NCBI GenBank assembly: GCA_947459455.1
Contig: CANHEC010000006.1
Coordinates: 1-16,057 of the forward strand
Origin: Chitinophagaceae bacterium
Lineage (GTDB): Bacteria > Bacteroidota > Bacteroidia > Chitinophagales > Chitinophagaceae
DNA length: 16,057 nt
Direction of reading: 5' to 3'
In this document: positions 6,325-13,970 of the stretch, in pieces
Layout: every line of letters starts with the position of its first letter
Numbering within the stretch: the first letter of the stretch is position 1
Position numbers and translations under genes: made by a program
The notes under the pieces: model-generated
Told to the model about the DNA's origin: nothing
The model's database searches: none
What the model saw: only the letters and a program-made list of their open reading frames with translations

Positions 6325-8094
6325 TTAATTTTTCTTGCATGGCAGCAATTTTTTATTGGCCTCCTGCAGTTGTTGCTGTTGCTCTTTCATGGCATTGATG
6401 AGCAGGAAAATATAGGCCTGGTGATCTACCCAACGGATGTCTTGCATGTTGCCTTCTGTAGTTTGGTGTACCATGTAAGGCGCAATTTTTTCCAGTTCTT
6501 GTGCTACGATACCGATTTGGGTTTGGCTGTTGCCGAAGGGTGCATTGGCTTTGTACTCAAACTGTACCGGGTTTATCTGGTTGATCACATTGAGGCCGTC
6601 GGTGAAAGGGGCTATGTTTTGCTTCAGTCGCTCATCGCTAAAACTGCCTACGCTGCCGGTGGCGGTGAGGACGGCGCCATTGCGCAGTTCCATGGCTTTT
6701 ACAGCTCCGTACAGGTTATTGCTACCGGTGCCATTAGTAAAAAATTCAAGCCGCCCGGTAAATCCACCATTGTCGTTGCTCTGAATAAAGCCGGGGCGCC
6801 ATTGGCTGCCAAATCCGTAGTCGCTTACAAACTCGAGGGCTGCCGGGCCAAAGCCTCCTCTGTTTGCAATGACTACTTTGGTGGCATTGGGACTGGGGCC
6901 GCCCACCACTTCCAACCGTTGTGTAGCGTTGCTGGTGCCTATGCCTACATTGCCACCGGAAGTATTGTACAAGGTAGTACCATTGGCAGACCATGCATAC
7001 AAGATAGCCGGCAGTTCGGCCCAGGTGGCTGTGCCGGTGGCGTCGCTTGTGAGTACCTTGGTGGGGCCTTCGGTACCATTTTGCAGCCTAAAGCTGCCAG
7101 CCACATGCAATAGTGCCGTAGGCTGTACCGTGCCAATGCCGGTTTGGCCATTGCGCAGTACGGTCATGGCATTGCTGCGACCCATGACTGTACCATTCCC
7201 TATCTGGAATAGCCGGTCGGTAGGCTGGCTAAAGTTTGGAGTGATGACATCGCTGGTGTCGTTCAGGCTGCCCACAGCCATACTGCCATAAGAACGGGCC
7301 CTCGTTTCGTTGCCAATCGCCACAGCCATATCGTTGCTGGCTTGTGCACGATAACCGAATGCATAACTATAAACGCCGGTAGCTTTTGCTTCGGTACCTA
7401 TGGCCATGGCACCTTGTGCAAGGGCTTCTGTATTTTGCCCCAATGCCAGGCTTGAAAAACCAGCGGCATTGGCACTAATACCCATGGCAATGGAGGTGTT
7501 GGAGGTGGATTTTGCCAATTGGCCAAATGCAAAAGAGGCAAATCCGCTGGCTGTATTGGAGGTGCCGAGTGCAACCGTGTAATCGTTTGACGCAACATTG
7601 CCTAAGCCCATTGCGATAGCATTTCTGCCTGCAGCAATGCTATTTGTACCTGCGGCAAATGATGCGATGCCTGAAGCTGTGGTACTTTCTCCCATGGCCG
7701 TAGAGCGATCGCCATATGCCGTGGTGGCGGCTCCCGAAGCAAAGGAAGACTCACCCATGGCTTTGGTGCTATTGCCCAACGCAACGGAAATAATTCCCAT
7801 GCTGTCTTTATCCCACTGGTTGCCAAACGCCAGCCCGGCCCGGAACGCAGCTTTTTGCGGATACCACATCATGCGGGTACCCGGGCCTTGTACCGGTGGA
7901 TTGGCCAACGTATTGTTGACCACATTGTTGGGCCCGGTAAACAGCACATTGCTATCGGCTACATGCAGGCGGGCTATCGGATTGCTGGTACCAATGCCTA
8001 CGTTTTGTGCATGTGCAAATGGTATTGTCAAAATGAAAGCCATCATCAGCATACTGCGTCGGCCATTCAATCGTGCAAAATTGGACTGTAGCAT
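6325..8094 (-). CDS. Secreted fibre: YadA-like head, shaft and S74 chaperone domain
   Basis: This 589-residue protein has a signal peptide at 1-29 (cleavage AHA|QN). An alternative ATG at codon 15 (8052) would keep the hydrophobic core but lose the basic n-region. After the shared VGIGTSNP.ARLHVADS module and MMWYP block comes a head of thirteen 14-residue repeats (103-284), a neck (RLFQIGNG, MTVLRNGQTGIG), shaft modules near 318 and 383, and a C-terminal intramolecular chaperone of endosialidase (Peptidase_S74, about 486-577). The S74 start SDERLK contains the Ser (486) and Lys (491, five residues later) that form the self-cleavage dyad in this family. Such domains help fibres trimerise and then cut themselves off. 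The C-terminus is a short coiled tail. It lies 9 nt after the preceding gene. Function as an adhesin or surface fibre is inferred. Confidence 0.9.
   Translation of the reverse strand: MLQSNFARLNGRRSMLMMAFILTIPFAHAQNVGIGTSNPIARLHVADSNVLFTGPNNVVNNTLANPPVQGPGTRMMWYPQKAAFRAGLAFGNQWDKDSMGIISVALGNSTKAMGESSFASGAATTAYGDRSTAMGESTTASGIASFAAGTNSIAAGRNAIAMGLGNVASNDYTVALGTSNTASGFASFAFGQLAKSTSNTSIAMGISANAAGFSSLALGQNTEALAQGAMAIGTEAKATGVYSYAFGYRAQASNDMAVAIGNETRARSYGSMAVGSLNDTSDVITPNFSQPTDRLFQIGNGTVMGRSNAMTVLRNGQTGIGTVQPTALLHVAGSFRLQNGTEGPTKVLTSDATGTATWAELPAILYAWSANGTTLYNTSGGNVGIGTSNATQRLEVVGGPSPNATKVVIANRGGFGPAALEFVSDYGFGSQWRPGFIQSNDNGGFTGRLEFFTNGTGSNNLYGAVKAMELRNGAVLTATGSVGSFSDERLKQNIAPFTDGLNVINQINPVQFEYKANAPFGNSQTQIGIVAQELEKIAPYMVHQTTEGNMQDIRWVDHQAYIFLLINAMKEQQQQLQEANKKLLPCKKN
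6360..6600 (-). repeat. S74 coding segment duplicated in the relic at 4634-4872
   Basis: This part of the 589-aa fibre gene is a diverged direct copy of 4634-4872. The two align without gaps over roughly 240 nt and share an identical run of about 35 nt that begins at 'ggcattgatgagcaggaaaa' on the plus strand. Both copies have the same orientation about 1.7 kb apart, so recombination between them would delete the 422-aa fibre gene. Confidence 0.8.
7243..7788 (-). repeat. Thirteen 14-residue YadA-head repeats in the 589-aa fibre
   Basis: From residue 103 the sequence divides without gaps into 14-residue units such as SVALGNSTKAMGES, STAMGESTTASGIA, SIAMGISANAAGFS and AVAIGNETRARSYG. There are twelve clear units plus a thirteenth that runs into the neck. 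The strict period and the small-x-hydrophobic-G pattern are those of YadA/Hep_Hag trimeric heads. Confidence 0.85.
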
Positions 8095-8103
8095 TTTTTA
8101 CGG

Positions 8104-9492
8104 TTATTTCCTGGTGAGATGGTATTGCAGACTGCTGGCGGTTTTGTCTTGTAGATGCAGGATACGGCCGCCACGCACAGCTTCAAACTGGCACCAATAG
8201 ATTTCTGTTTTATTGTTGTGTCGGTTAGTAAAGCTCACTTCCCAATTGCCATTCATGGTATAGCGCCCATTGTATTTCTGGGTAAAAAATGATTGACTGC
8301 CTACCATACCGCTGGCGCCGCTATGCTGGCTCTTATAGCTGCCATCTGCGGCTATCCAAAACTCTGCACTGTTGCTAATGGCATTCATGCCAGCGTAGTT
8401 GCCGGTGTATACATTGTACATCTGCGCATACGATCCGCTGTTTTCGCTCCAGTGGCCAATAAGGTCGGCCGGGGCTACGGCAAACTTGTTGCGTTGCTGC
8501 ATATTGTCCATTTTCAGCCAGGTTTCGTCGTAACTATTAATGAGGTTTTGGTCGTTGGCTGCAGTAATGTTGATGCCAAACTCTTTTTCGAATGTGGCTT
8601 GGTTGGGGCTGATGAATTCGATAAACGGCCCATTGCCTCTTCTGAAGAGCACCACAAAATGCTGCTGCCCCTGATGATCGGTTAATACGGCACTAATGGC
8701 AGACGAAGGCCAGAAGCTCAGATTGCCGTTGAAGGAATAGAAATCTCGTTTGTCTTTGTAGCGGGGTGCCACCAGTGTGTTCCAGGCATTGGCATTAATG
8801 GTGGGGGTTTGCAGGCTGCTCATGTCGATGGCGCCATTGCTGAAGTGCAGCAGCACTTTGATGCTCCCCTTGCTTACTTCTACCCAGTTGGCTGTTGCCG
8901 TAGCGGTCCAGCCATCATCAAAATTGGTGGTATGAAACTGGTAAGATCCCACTGCTACAGGTGCTGCCGGCTGCACGGGCTGAGGAGGATTGGCAGGTTG
9001 CACCGGCTGTGGTGCAACGGGTTTCGGTGTGGCAGGAGTGGGAGGCGTACCTGGTTTGCTGGCTTGCCCTTGAACTATCTCGGCAATGTAAAGCCAGCTT
9101 TCTTTTTTAGCTGTTTCAAAATAAACAATGAGGCGGCGACTGCCTTTGCTGGCCAGCCCCCACTTGTTGTTGCGTTCGTTTATCAGCAGTTGCCATCCGC
9201 TGTCTTCCAGTGCAGCGATGATGCTGTCGGACAAATCGTTGTTGCTGCCCACTGGCAATTGAAATACTTCGTAATTGTCGGAGAGCACCCAGTTGCTGTC
9301 AGCTGCTTCCAAATCCATGGTGGTTTTGGCGGCCACCCTTATTAGCAGGCGTTTATCGGCCTTGGTATTGGCCGGTAGTGGAATGCCAGCTACTGAGCTG
9401 CGGCTGGCAGCCTGCACGTTTTTTTGGGCCAATACTTTTACCGGCGACAGGTAAAAGCCAGCACACAGCACAATAAGGTAAAGTTGTTGCAT
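8104..9492 (-). CDS. Secreted protein of unknown function with Pro-rich linker
   Basis: This is a 462-residue protein. A signal peptide covers 1-22 (cleavage VLA|QK); the Cys at position 10 is inside the hydrophobic core and lacks a lipobox. Residues about 45-140 form a compact N-terminal domain (RLLIRVAAKTTMDL, NYEVFQLPVG, DSIIAALEDSGWQLLI, RLIVYFETAKKESWLYIAEI). Residues 147-179 are a Pro/Gln/Ala linker with repeated P-Q-P-V-Q-P. The C-terminal half (about 182-462) is aromatic-rich and beta-predicted; near 340 a segment LIGHWSENSG with a following YKSQ/GRYTMNGNWEVSF pattern recalls lipocalin-like or calycin sheets, but I do not claim the family. It is the first gene of the fibre operon, 9 nt before the 589-aa fibre, so a role in export, anchoring or assembly of the fibres is possible. 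No catalytic motif is recognised. Confidence 0.75.
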   Translation of the reverse strand: MQQLYLIVLCAGFYLSPVKVLAQKNVQAASRSSVAGIPLPANTKADKRLLIRVAAKTTMDLEAADSNWVLSDNYEVFQLPVGSNNDLSDSIIAALEDSGWQLLINERNNKWGLASKGSRRLIVYFETAKKESWLYIAEIVQGQASKPGTPPTPATPKPVAPQPVQPANPPQPVQPAAPVAVGSYQFHTTNFDDGWTATATANWVEVSKGSIKVLLHFSNGAIDMSSLQTPTINANAWNTLVAPRYKDKRDFYSFNGNLSFWPSSAISAVLTDHQGQQHFVVLFRRGNGPFIEFISPNQATFEKEFGINITAANDQNLINSYDETWLKMDNMQQRNKFAVAPADLIGHWSENSGSYAQMYNVYTGNYAGMNAISNSAEFWIAADGSYKSQHSGASGMVGSQSFFTQKYNGRYTMNGNWEVSFTNRHNNKTEIYWCQFEAVRGGRILHLQDKTASSLQYHLTRK

Positions 9493-9602
9493 ACAATTTC
9501 CTGGCGCAAGGGAGGTGCATGGTGTACGCCAAAGTGAAATTATCAGTGTAAGCGGTGTGGCTTTTCCCCTAAAAACAGGAAATTACAGCGGCTGCCATCG
9601 GA

Positions 9603-9610
9603 TAGATTTG
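9603..9610 (+). promoter_or_regulatory. Candidate Bacteroidetes -7 box upstream of the TPR kinase
   Basis: TAGATTTG matches the Bacteroidetes primary-sigma -7 consensus TAnnTTTG and lies 33 nt before the ATG at 9644, in the intergenic region divergent from the fibre operon. No good -33 TTG is seen at the expected spacing, so the assignment is tentative. Confidence 0.35.
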
Positions 9611-9643
9611 GGCCCTGTATTTGCCAATATTCATTTTCATTTC

Positions 9644-11578
9644 ATGTTCTCGCTGCGACTCATCATTCTGCTGTTTCTGTGCTCCGCCGGTGCACAAAGC
9701 CAAACCCTCATGAATCTTGATAGTTTGTTGAGGTTATTGCCTGCAGCAAAAGCAGACACCAACAAAGTGGATTTGTACATTAATATCGGACAGCAATATG
9801 AAGGCACCCAGTTGGAGACGGCTGCATATTATTATCGCTTGGCCGGCGAGCTGAGTCAATAGCTTGGCTATACCCGTGGCGTGATAAAGTACATCAACAA
9901 CTACACCTACATTTTGAATTTGGTCAGCAAGTACGATTCTTCGCTGCTACTCAATCAGGAGGCTATTCGACTGTCGGGAGCGATTGATGATTCCGTTATG
10001 ATGGGAAAGGCATTTTTTAATGCAGGCACCTCGGCCCGGCTGAGCGACAAGCTTCGGCTGGCGGTGCAATATTATCTTGAAGGACAGCGCATTTTTGAGC
10101 GACATGGTGATGCCGCAATTGAAGCCAGGGGGCACGATATTTTGCAATCGCTATATGAGAACCTCGACCAGTTTGATAAGGCGAAAGAGCATGGCCGGGA
10201 GGCGGTGGCATTATCGCGGGTACAAAACGACAGCCTGTTGCTGATGAATGCACTGGCGAATTTGGGGATGAGTTATGCCGAGCTGAACCAACTGGATAGC
10301 GCCGAGCAGGCTTACAATGAATCGCTTCGGATTTGCCGCCTGTTAAAGAACGATTATTCGGAAAACATACTGATGCTGAACATTGGTGATTTATACGTGA
10401 ACCAAAAAAGGTTTGATCAGCTCCGCTCCGTGTATTCAAGAGCTTTGGCCATTAGTACCGCCATGGGTAATATGGAAAATACAGGTATTGCTTTAAGAGG
10501 CTTGGCTATTGCGCATCTGTATCAAAAGGACTTCTCTACCGCACTCGCCTTTGGCCGGCGGGCTCTGTCTATTGCTGATTCATTACACGTGCTGTCAGAG
10601 AAACAGAAATGCTTTAGCACACTGGCCAATATTCATTTTGCCCTGCAGGATGTGGCAACTGCCGGATCCTTTTCCAAGCAGGCCGCTATGCTGGCAGATA
10701 GCATTAACAACCAACGGCTGCAAAGTGATATAGCAGAGTTGGAAACCATTTATTTGGTGCGGCAAAAAGAAGATCGGCTGAAACAGCAGCAAAACAGTTT
10801 GCGGCAGAAAGGCAACCTGAATTATGCCCTGAGCGCTTTGGCCATTTTGTTGATGGTGAGCCTGGTACTGGTGTGGCGTACGTGGCAGCAAAAGCAACGG
10901 CTGCAAATGCAGGAAATAGATCGGTTGGAGCAAGAAAAGCAGCTGGCCGCTGCCGAAGCCATTATGCAGGGCGAGGAGCAAGAACGAAGCCGGCTGGCCA
11001 AAGACTTGCATGATGGATTAGGGGGTATGCTGAGCGGTATCAAGTTTTCATTACAGCATACCAAGGGCAATGTGCTCTTGGATGAAGAAGGGCAAGCCGC
11101 TTTTGAAAAGAGCATTGTAATGCTTGACCAATCTATCAATGAAATGCGACGGATAGCTCATAACATGATGCCGGAGAGTTTGGTAAAGTTCGGCCTCAGT
11201 AAAGCGCTGACCGATTTTTGCCACGACATGCAGCAGAGCAGTCAACTTAGCATTTCTTGTCACCTGCTGGATGCTGATAATTTATCAAAAGGTGAAGCCA
11301 TAAGCGTATATCGCATTGTACAAGAATTGGTGAACAATGTATTGAAGCATGCCGGTGCGTCTGAAGTGGTGGTGCAGGTGACACGGCACGAACGACGGTT
11401 GTCAATTACGGTAGAGGATAATGGTCGCGGCATGTCTGTGGCAGATGATCTTGCTTCAGCGGGTATCGGATGGGCCAACATTCGTAGTCGGGTGCATTTT
11501 TTAAAGGGAGAAGTTGATATACAGTCATCCCCGGATGTGGGTACATCGGTGCATATTGAGTGGCCAATAAATGGTTAA
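9644..11578 (+). pseudogene. TPR-containing sensor histidine kinase interrupted by in-frame TAG
   Basis: One continuous frame of 645 codons runs from ATG 9644 to TAA 11578, broken only by a TAG at 9860-9862 (codon 73). Before it lie a signal peptide (MFSLRLIILLFLC, cleavage near GAQS|Q) and the first helices. After it come TPR-like repeats (to about codon 370), a membrane segment (about 392-411), a HisKA_3 dimerisation domain with phospho-acceptor His456 in LAKDLHDGLGGM, and a HATPase domain with the N box QELVNNVLKHA and the G box VEDNGRGMS. It is a LytS/DesK-like kinase paralogous to the intact kinase at 13961-15955. In the paralogue the equivalent site (GEARQRGY versus GELSQ-stop-LGY) is sense, so a CAG-to-TAG or similar change is likely. 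A GTG at 9881 could restart translation without the signal peptide. No response regulator is adjacent. It could be a dead gene, a two-piece gene, a readthrough product or a sequencing error. Confidence 0.85.
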
Positions 11579-11599
11579 CTAAGGGTGTGATTTATCTGT

Positions 11600-13276
11600 T
11601 TACCGCTGCTGTTTTTTCCGTTTAAGTTCATTGATCTCGGCTTGTTGTTTTAGCAACATCACCTGTTGGGCTTTGATGCTTTCAATGAGGAGTGGCACCA
11701 ACTTGGCGTAATCGATGGCTTTGTATCCGTTCGGGCCTTCTGTCACCACTTCAGGTACAATTTTCTCTACATCCTGCGCTATGAGGCCCACCTGTGTTGC
11801 GGAATCGAAATGCGCATTCGGGAATTCATCCGCTTTCATCTGGTAGGAGACGCCTTGTAGCTGCAATACTTTGTCCAATGATTCCTGAAGTGGTTCGATG
11901 TTCTTTTTAAAGCGGCCGTCGCTGGCGTAGGTAGTTCCATTGGCCCACAAGCTACCCCAGATAGAGAAGGCGTAGGCGCCGTTTCGTTCTGCTTTGGCCA
12001 ATTCTGAAAAGGTGCCATTGGTTTGAAGGACGCCCATGCTTACTTTACCATTCGGGATGTCGTTTTGCAAACGCAGTTCGCCTCCGTAAGCGCCTATGCC
12101 TACATCACCGTATGCGCCTCGGTACAACGAAATTTTGGTGAGCCCGAGTGCATTAGAAAACTGGAGAGGTACCTGTGCTGCTGCGCCGTTTAGTCCAATT
12201 CCAACATGGCCGGTGGCCGTATTCATAGTAAGGCCCCATCCTGCACCGGCATTGCCAAAGAGCCCAACCTGGTTATCGTTGGCAAGGCCCACAAATGCAG
12301 CACCACCCGAGTTGTCATTTCTGTTCAGCCATATGCCAGCACTTTCCCCGGCAGCTTGTGAGGGATCTTTGCGAATGGTGAAGCGTCCAAGTTGACTGGG
12401 AAATTTGACACCCTGATTCATGCTTACCAGGCCCGTTCGGTTATTCATGGTAAATCCGTTCCAGTCGATGCCGCCTGTGCTGTAAATGCCAAATACGCTG
12501 TCGTTTGCAAGGCCCAGGAAGAAGGGCGGAAGCCCGGTATTGCTGAGGCGGTGCATCCATATGCCCGGCGTTTCATTCTTGCCCTCTTCTGCCCGGATGC
12601 GCATTCTGCCTGTCAGGTCTAATGGAAATTGCGGATTGGCGGTGCCCATTCCAATTTTGCCATAAGTGGTAATGTTTCCTTGTGCATGCAGGTGGCCGTT
12701 TACATCAAAGTTGGCCCTTGGTGAGCTGATGCCTACGCCTACCCGTTGATTAGCTGGTGCCACTGCAGGGGCATCCATGACGCAGATTTTCAAATTGCCA
12801 TTGGTCACCCCGGATTGTTTCCATATGCGGATGTACTCTGTACTACCGGGTGTGCGCCCGCTGGTGGATACAATTGGGTATTCAAGAGATATATAATCGG
12901 TACAGTTTGTATAGCTCGAAATATTGTCCGATTGATCTGTTGCGGCCAACGATACCTGGTAGCCATCCTCGGTTTGTGATACACCTGTGGCCGGTGCCAG
13001 TATTACTCTATAGCTGCCCGAGGCAGGGACGGTGACTTTATACCACACGTCGGCTATGATGTTGACCCAGCCACAGTTCCAAATGCTGTTGGGGCTTGTG
13101 GTGGCGCCATTCCAACTTATGTTGGTAGTAGGGGTGCAGTTGGTTCCAAATGCGTCGCTCTCCACTACAGTGAGCGTAATGGCTCCGGCCGCATTGTCAT
13201 TTACTGGTTGTGCAAATGTGCTTTGCCCGATGGCGACCGTCATTACCCAAAAAAATAGATATATAGTTTGTTTCAT
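11600..13276 (-). CDS. Secreted fibre: PPC-like domain, duplicated shaft and S74 chaperone
   Basis: This 558-residue protein starts at ATG 13276 (MKQTIYLFFWVMTV); a GTG two codons earlier is possible. The signal peptide is cut near TFA|QP (22/23). Residues 25-168 form a PPC-like beta-sandwich of the Bacteroidetes adhesin kind (PVNDNAAGAITL, ADVWYKVTVPASGSYRV, EYIRIWKQ, GNLKICV), probably ligand-binding. VGVGISSPRANFDVNG and IGMGTANP modules (180-222) lead to a shaft with two tandem copies of a roughly 74-residue unit (223-286, 297-360). A C-terminal S74 intramolecular chaperone (452-540) follows, with Ser452 and Lys457 in SDGRFK as the expected self-cleavage dyad, and a coiled Lys-rich tail. 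It lies 76 nt downstream of the response-regulator gene on the same strand, so it may be co-transcribed with the two-component system. It converges with the interrupted kinase (21-nt gap). Confidence 0.88.
   Translation of the reverse strand: MKQTIYLFFWVMTVAIGQSTFAQPVNDNAAGAITLTVVESDAFGTNCTPTTNISWNGATTSPNSIWNCGWVNIIADVWYKVTVPASGSYRVILAPATGVSQTEDGYQVSLAATDQSDNISSYTNCTDYISLEYPIVSTSGRTPGSTEYIRIWKQSGVTNGNLKICVMDAPAVAPANQRVGVGISSPRANFDVNGHLHAQGNITTYGKIGMGTANPQFPLDLTGRMRIRAEEGKNETPGIWMHRLSNTGLPPFFLGLANDSVFGIYSTGGIDWNGFTMNNRTGLVSMNQGVKFPSQLGRFTIRKDPSQAAGESAGIWLNRNDNSGGAAFVGLANDNQVGLFGNAGAGWGLTMNTATGHVGIGLNGAAAQVPLQFSNALGLTKISLYRGAYGDVGIGAYGGELRLQNDIPNGKVSMGVLQTNGTFSELAKAERNGAYAFSIWGSLWANGTTYASDGRFKKNIEPLQESLDKVLQLQGVSYQMKADEFPNAHFDSATQVGLIAQDVEKIVPEVVTEGPNGYKAIDYAKLVPLLIESIKAQQVMLLKQQAEINELKRKKQQR
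12197..12610 (-). repeat. Tandem 74-codon shaft duplication in the PPC-like/S74 fibre
   Basis: Residues 223-286 and 297-360 align end to end with a 74-residue period. Both copies carry GR..IR, a GIW..R motif, GLAND, a Gly-rich turn and a closing TMN..TG.V segment. Only one- or two-residue indels separate the copies, so this is an ancient but clear internal duplication of a fibre-shaft module. Confidence 0.75.
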
Positions 13277-13352
13277 AGCCACTCATTTATGGCCATGAAA
13301 GTCTTACTGATGTGCGGAAACAGGTTCCACTAAAAAGGGGATTTTGACCAAC

Positions 13353-13970
13353 TTATAGTAGTTGTTGGTCCATGGCAATTTTGACGAGGGCAGCGGTATT
13401 TTTTGCGTGTAGTTTCTGCAGCAGGTTTTTGCGATGGGTGTCTACTGTAGATACACTTACGTACAATCTGTCGGCTATTTCCTGATTGGTGAGGCCTTCT
13501 GCTATCAGCTGTAATACTTCTTTTTTGCGGCGGGTAAGTACCGGCATACCTGCATGTGCCGACTGCCGTACAATGCCAGCGGCCTCTACACTCAGGTATT
13601 GGCGGCCATGCATCACAGTATCAATGGCCAGCATTATTTCTTTGCTGCCGGCATTTTTTAGCAGGTAGCCCGAGGCGCCATTGTCCAGCATTTTCTGAAT
13701 AAAGCTTAGCTGATTGAATGTGCTGAGGCCCACTACAAATATTTGAGGATACAACAGTTTTACCTGCTTGCAAAGATCGATACCGGATTGGTCGGGCAGG
13801 TTAATATCCATCAACAGCACATCGGGTTGCCTACTCTTCAGAAATGCCATGCAGGATGCCGCATTAGAGGCGTGGCCAATCCACTCTATGCCTTGCTCGG
13901 ATTGCATCAGGCTTCTGATACCCTCCACTACCATGTAATGGTCGTCAACAATAAAAAGGGTTATGGCCAT
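13353..13970 (-). CDS. NarL/LuxR-family response regulator
   Basis: This 205-residue protein has an N-terminal receiver domain (about 3-118) with acidic Asp9/Asp10, phospho-acceptor Asp55 in LLMDINLPD, Ser83 in GLSTF and Lys105 in YLLKNAG. A C-terminal LuxR-type helix-turn-helix (about 143-200, LTRRKKEVLQLIAEGLTNQE, then IADRLYVSVSTVDTHR) binds DNA. All receiver residues needed for phosphorylation are present. The start overlaps the end of the kinase gene by 10 nt (13961-13970), which implies translational coupling and a cognate pair. The likely targets are promoters of the neighbouring fibre genes; this is inferred from position only. Confidence 0.93.
   Translation of the reverse strand: MAITLFIVDDHYMVVEGIRSLMQSEQGIEWIGHASNAASCMAFLKSRQPDVLLMDINLPDQSGIDLCKQVKLLYPQIFVVGLSTFNQLSFIQKMLDNGASGYLLKNAGSKEIMLAIDTVMHGRQYLSVEAAGIVRQSAHAGMPVLTRRKKEVLQLIAEGLTNQEIADRLYVSVSTVDTHRKNLLQKLHAKNTAALVKIAMDQQLL

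Noticed and set aside
3793..8094. Prophage or phage tail-fibre module
   Set aside because: The tail-collar and S74 proteins all carry Sec signal peptides, and there is no terminase, portal, capsid, baseplate, integrase or attachment site. Such secreted fibres are cellular in Bacteroidota.
5029..8094. Trimeric autotransporter with YadA membrane anchor
   Set aside because: The heads are YadA-like, but neither gene encodes the four-strand C-terminal beta-barrel anchor; the ends are a beta-rich tip and an S74 domain.
4634..9862. Possible reassignment of TAG to an amino acid, because two otherwise conserved frames contain in-frame TAG after a Gln codon
   Set aside because: fabH terminates at tandem TAG codons exactly at the expected C-terminus, and the S74 relic has other decay signs. 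Two independent nonsense changes are simpler.
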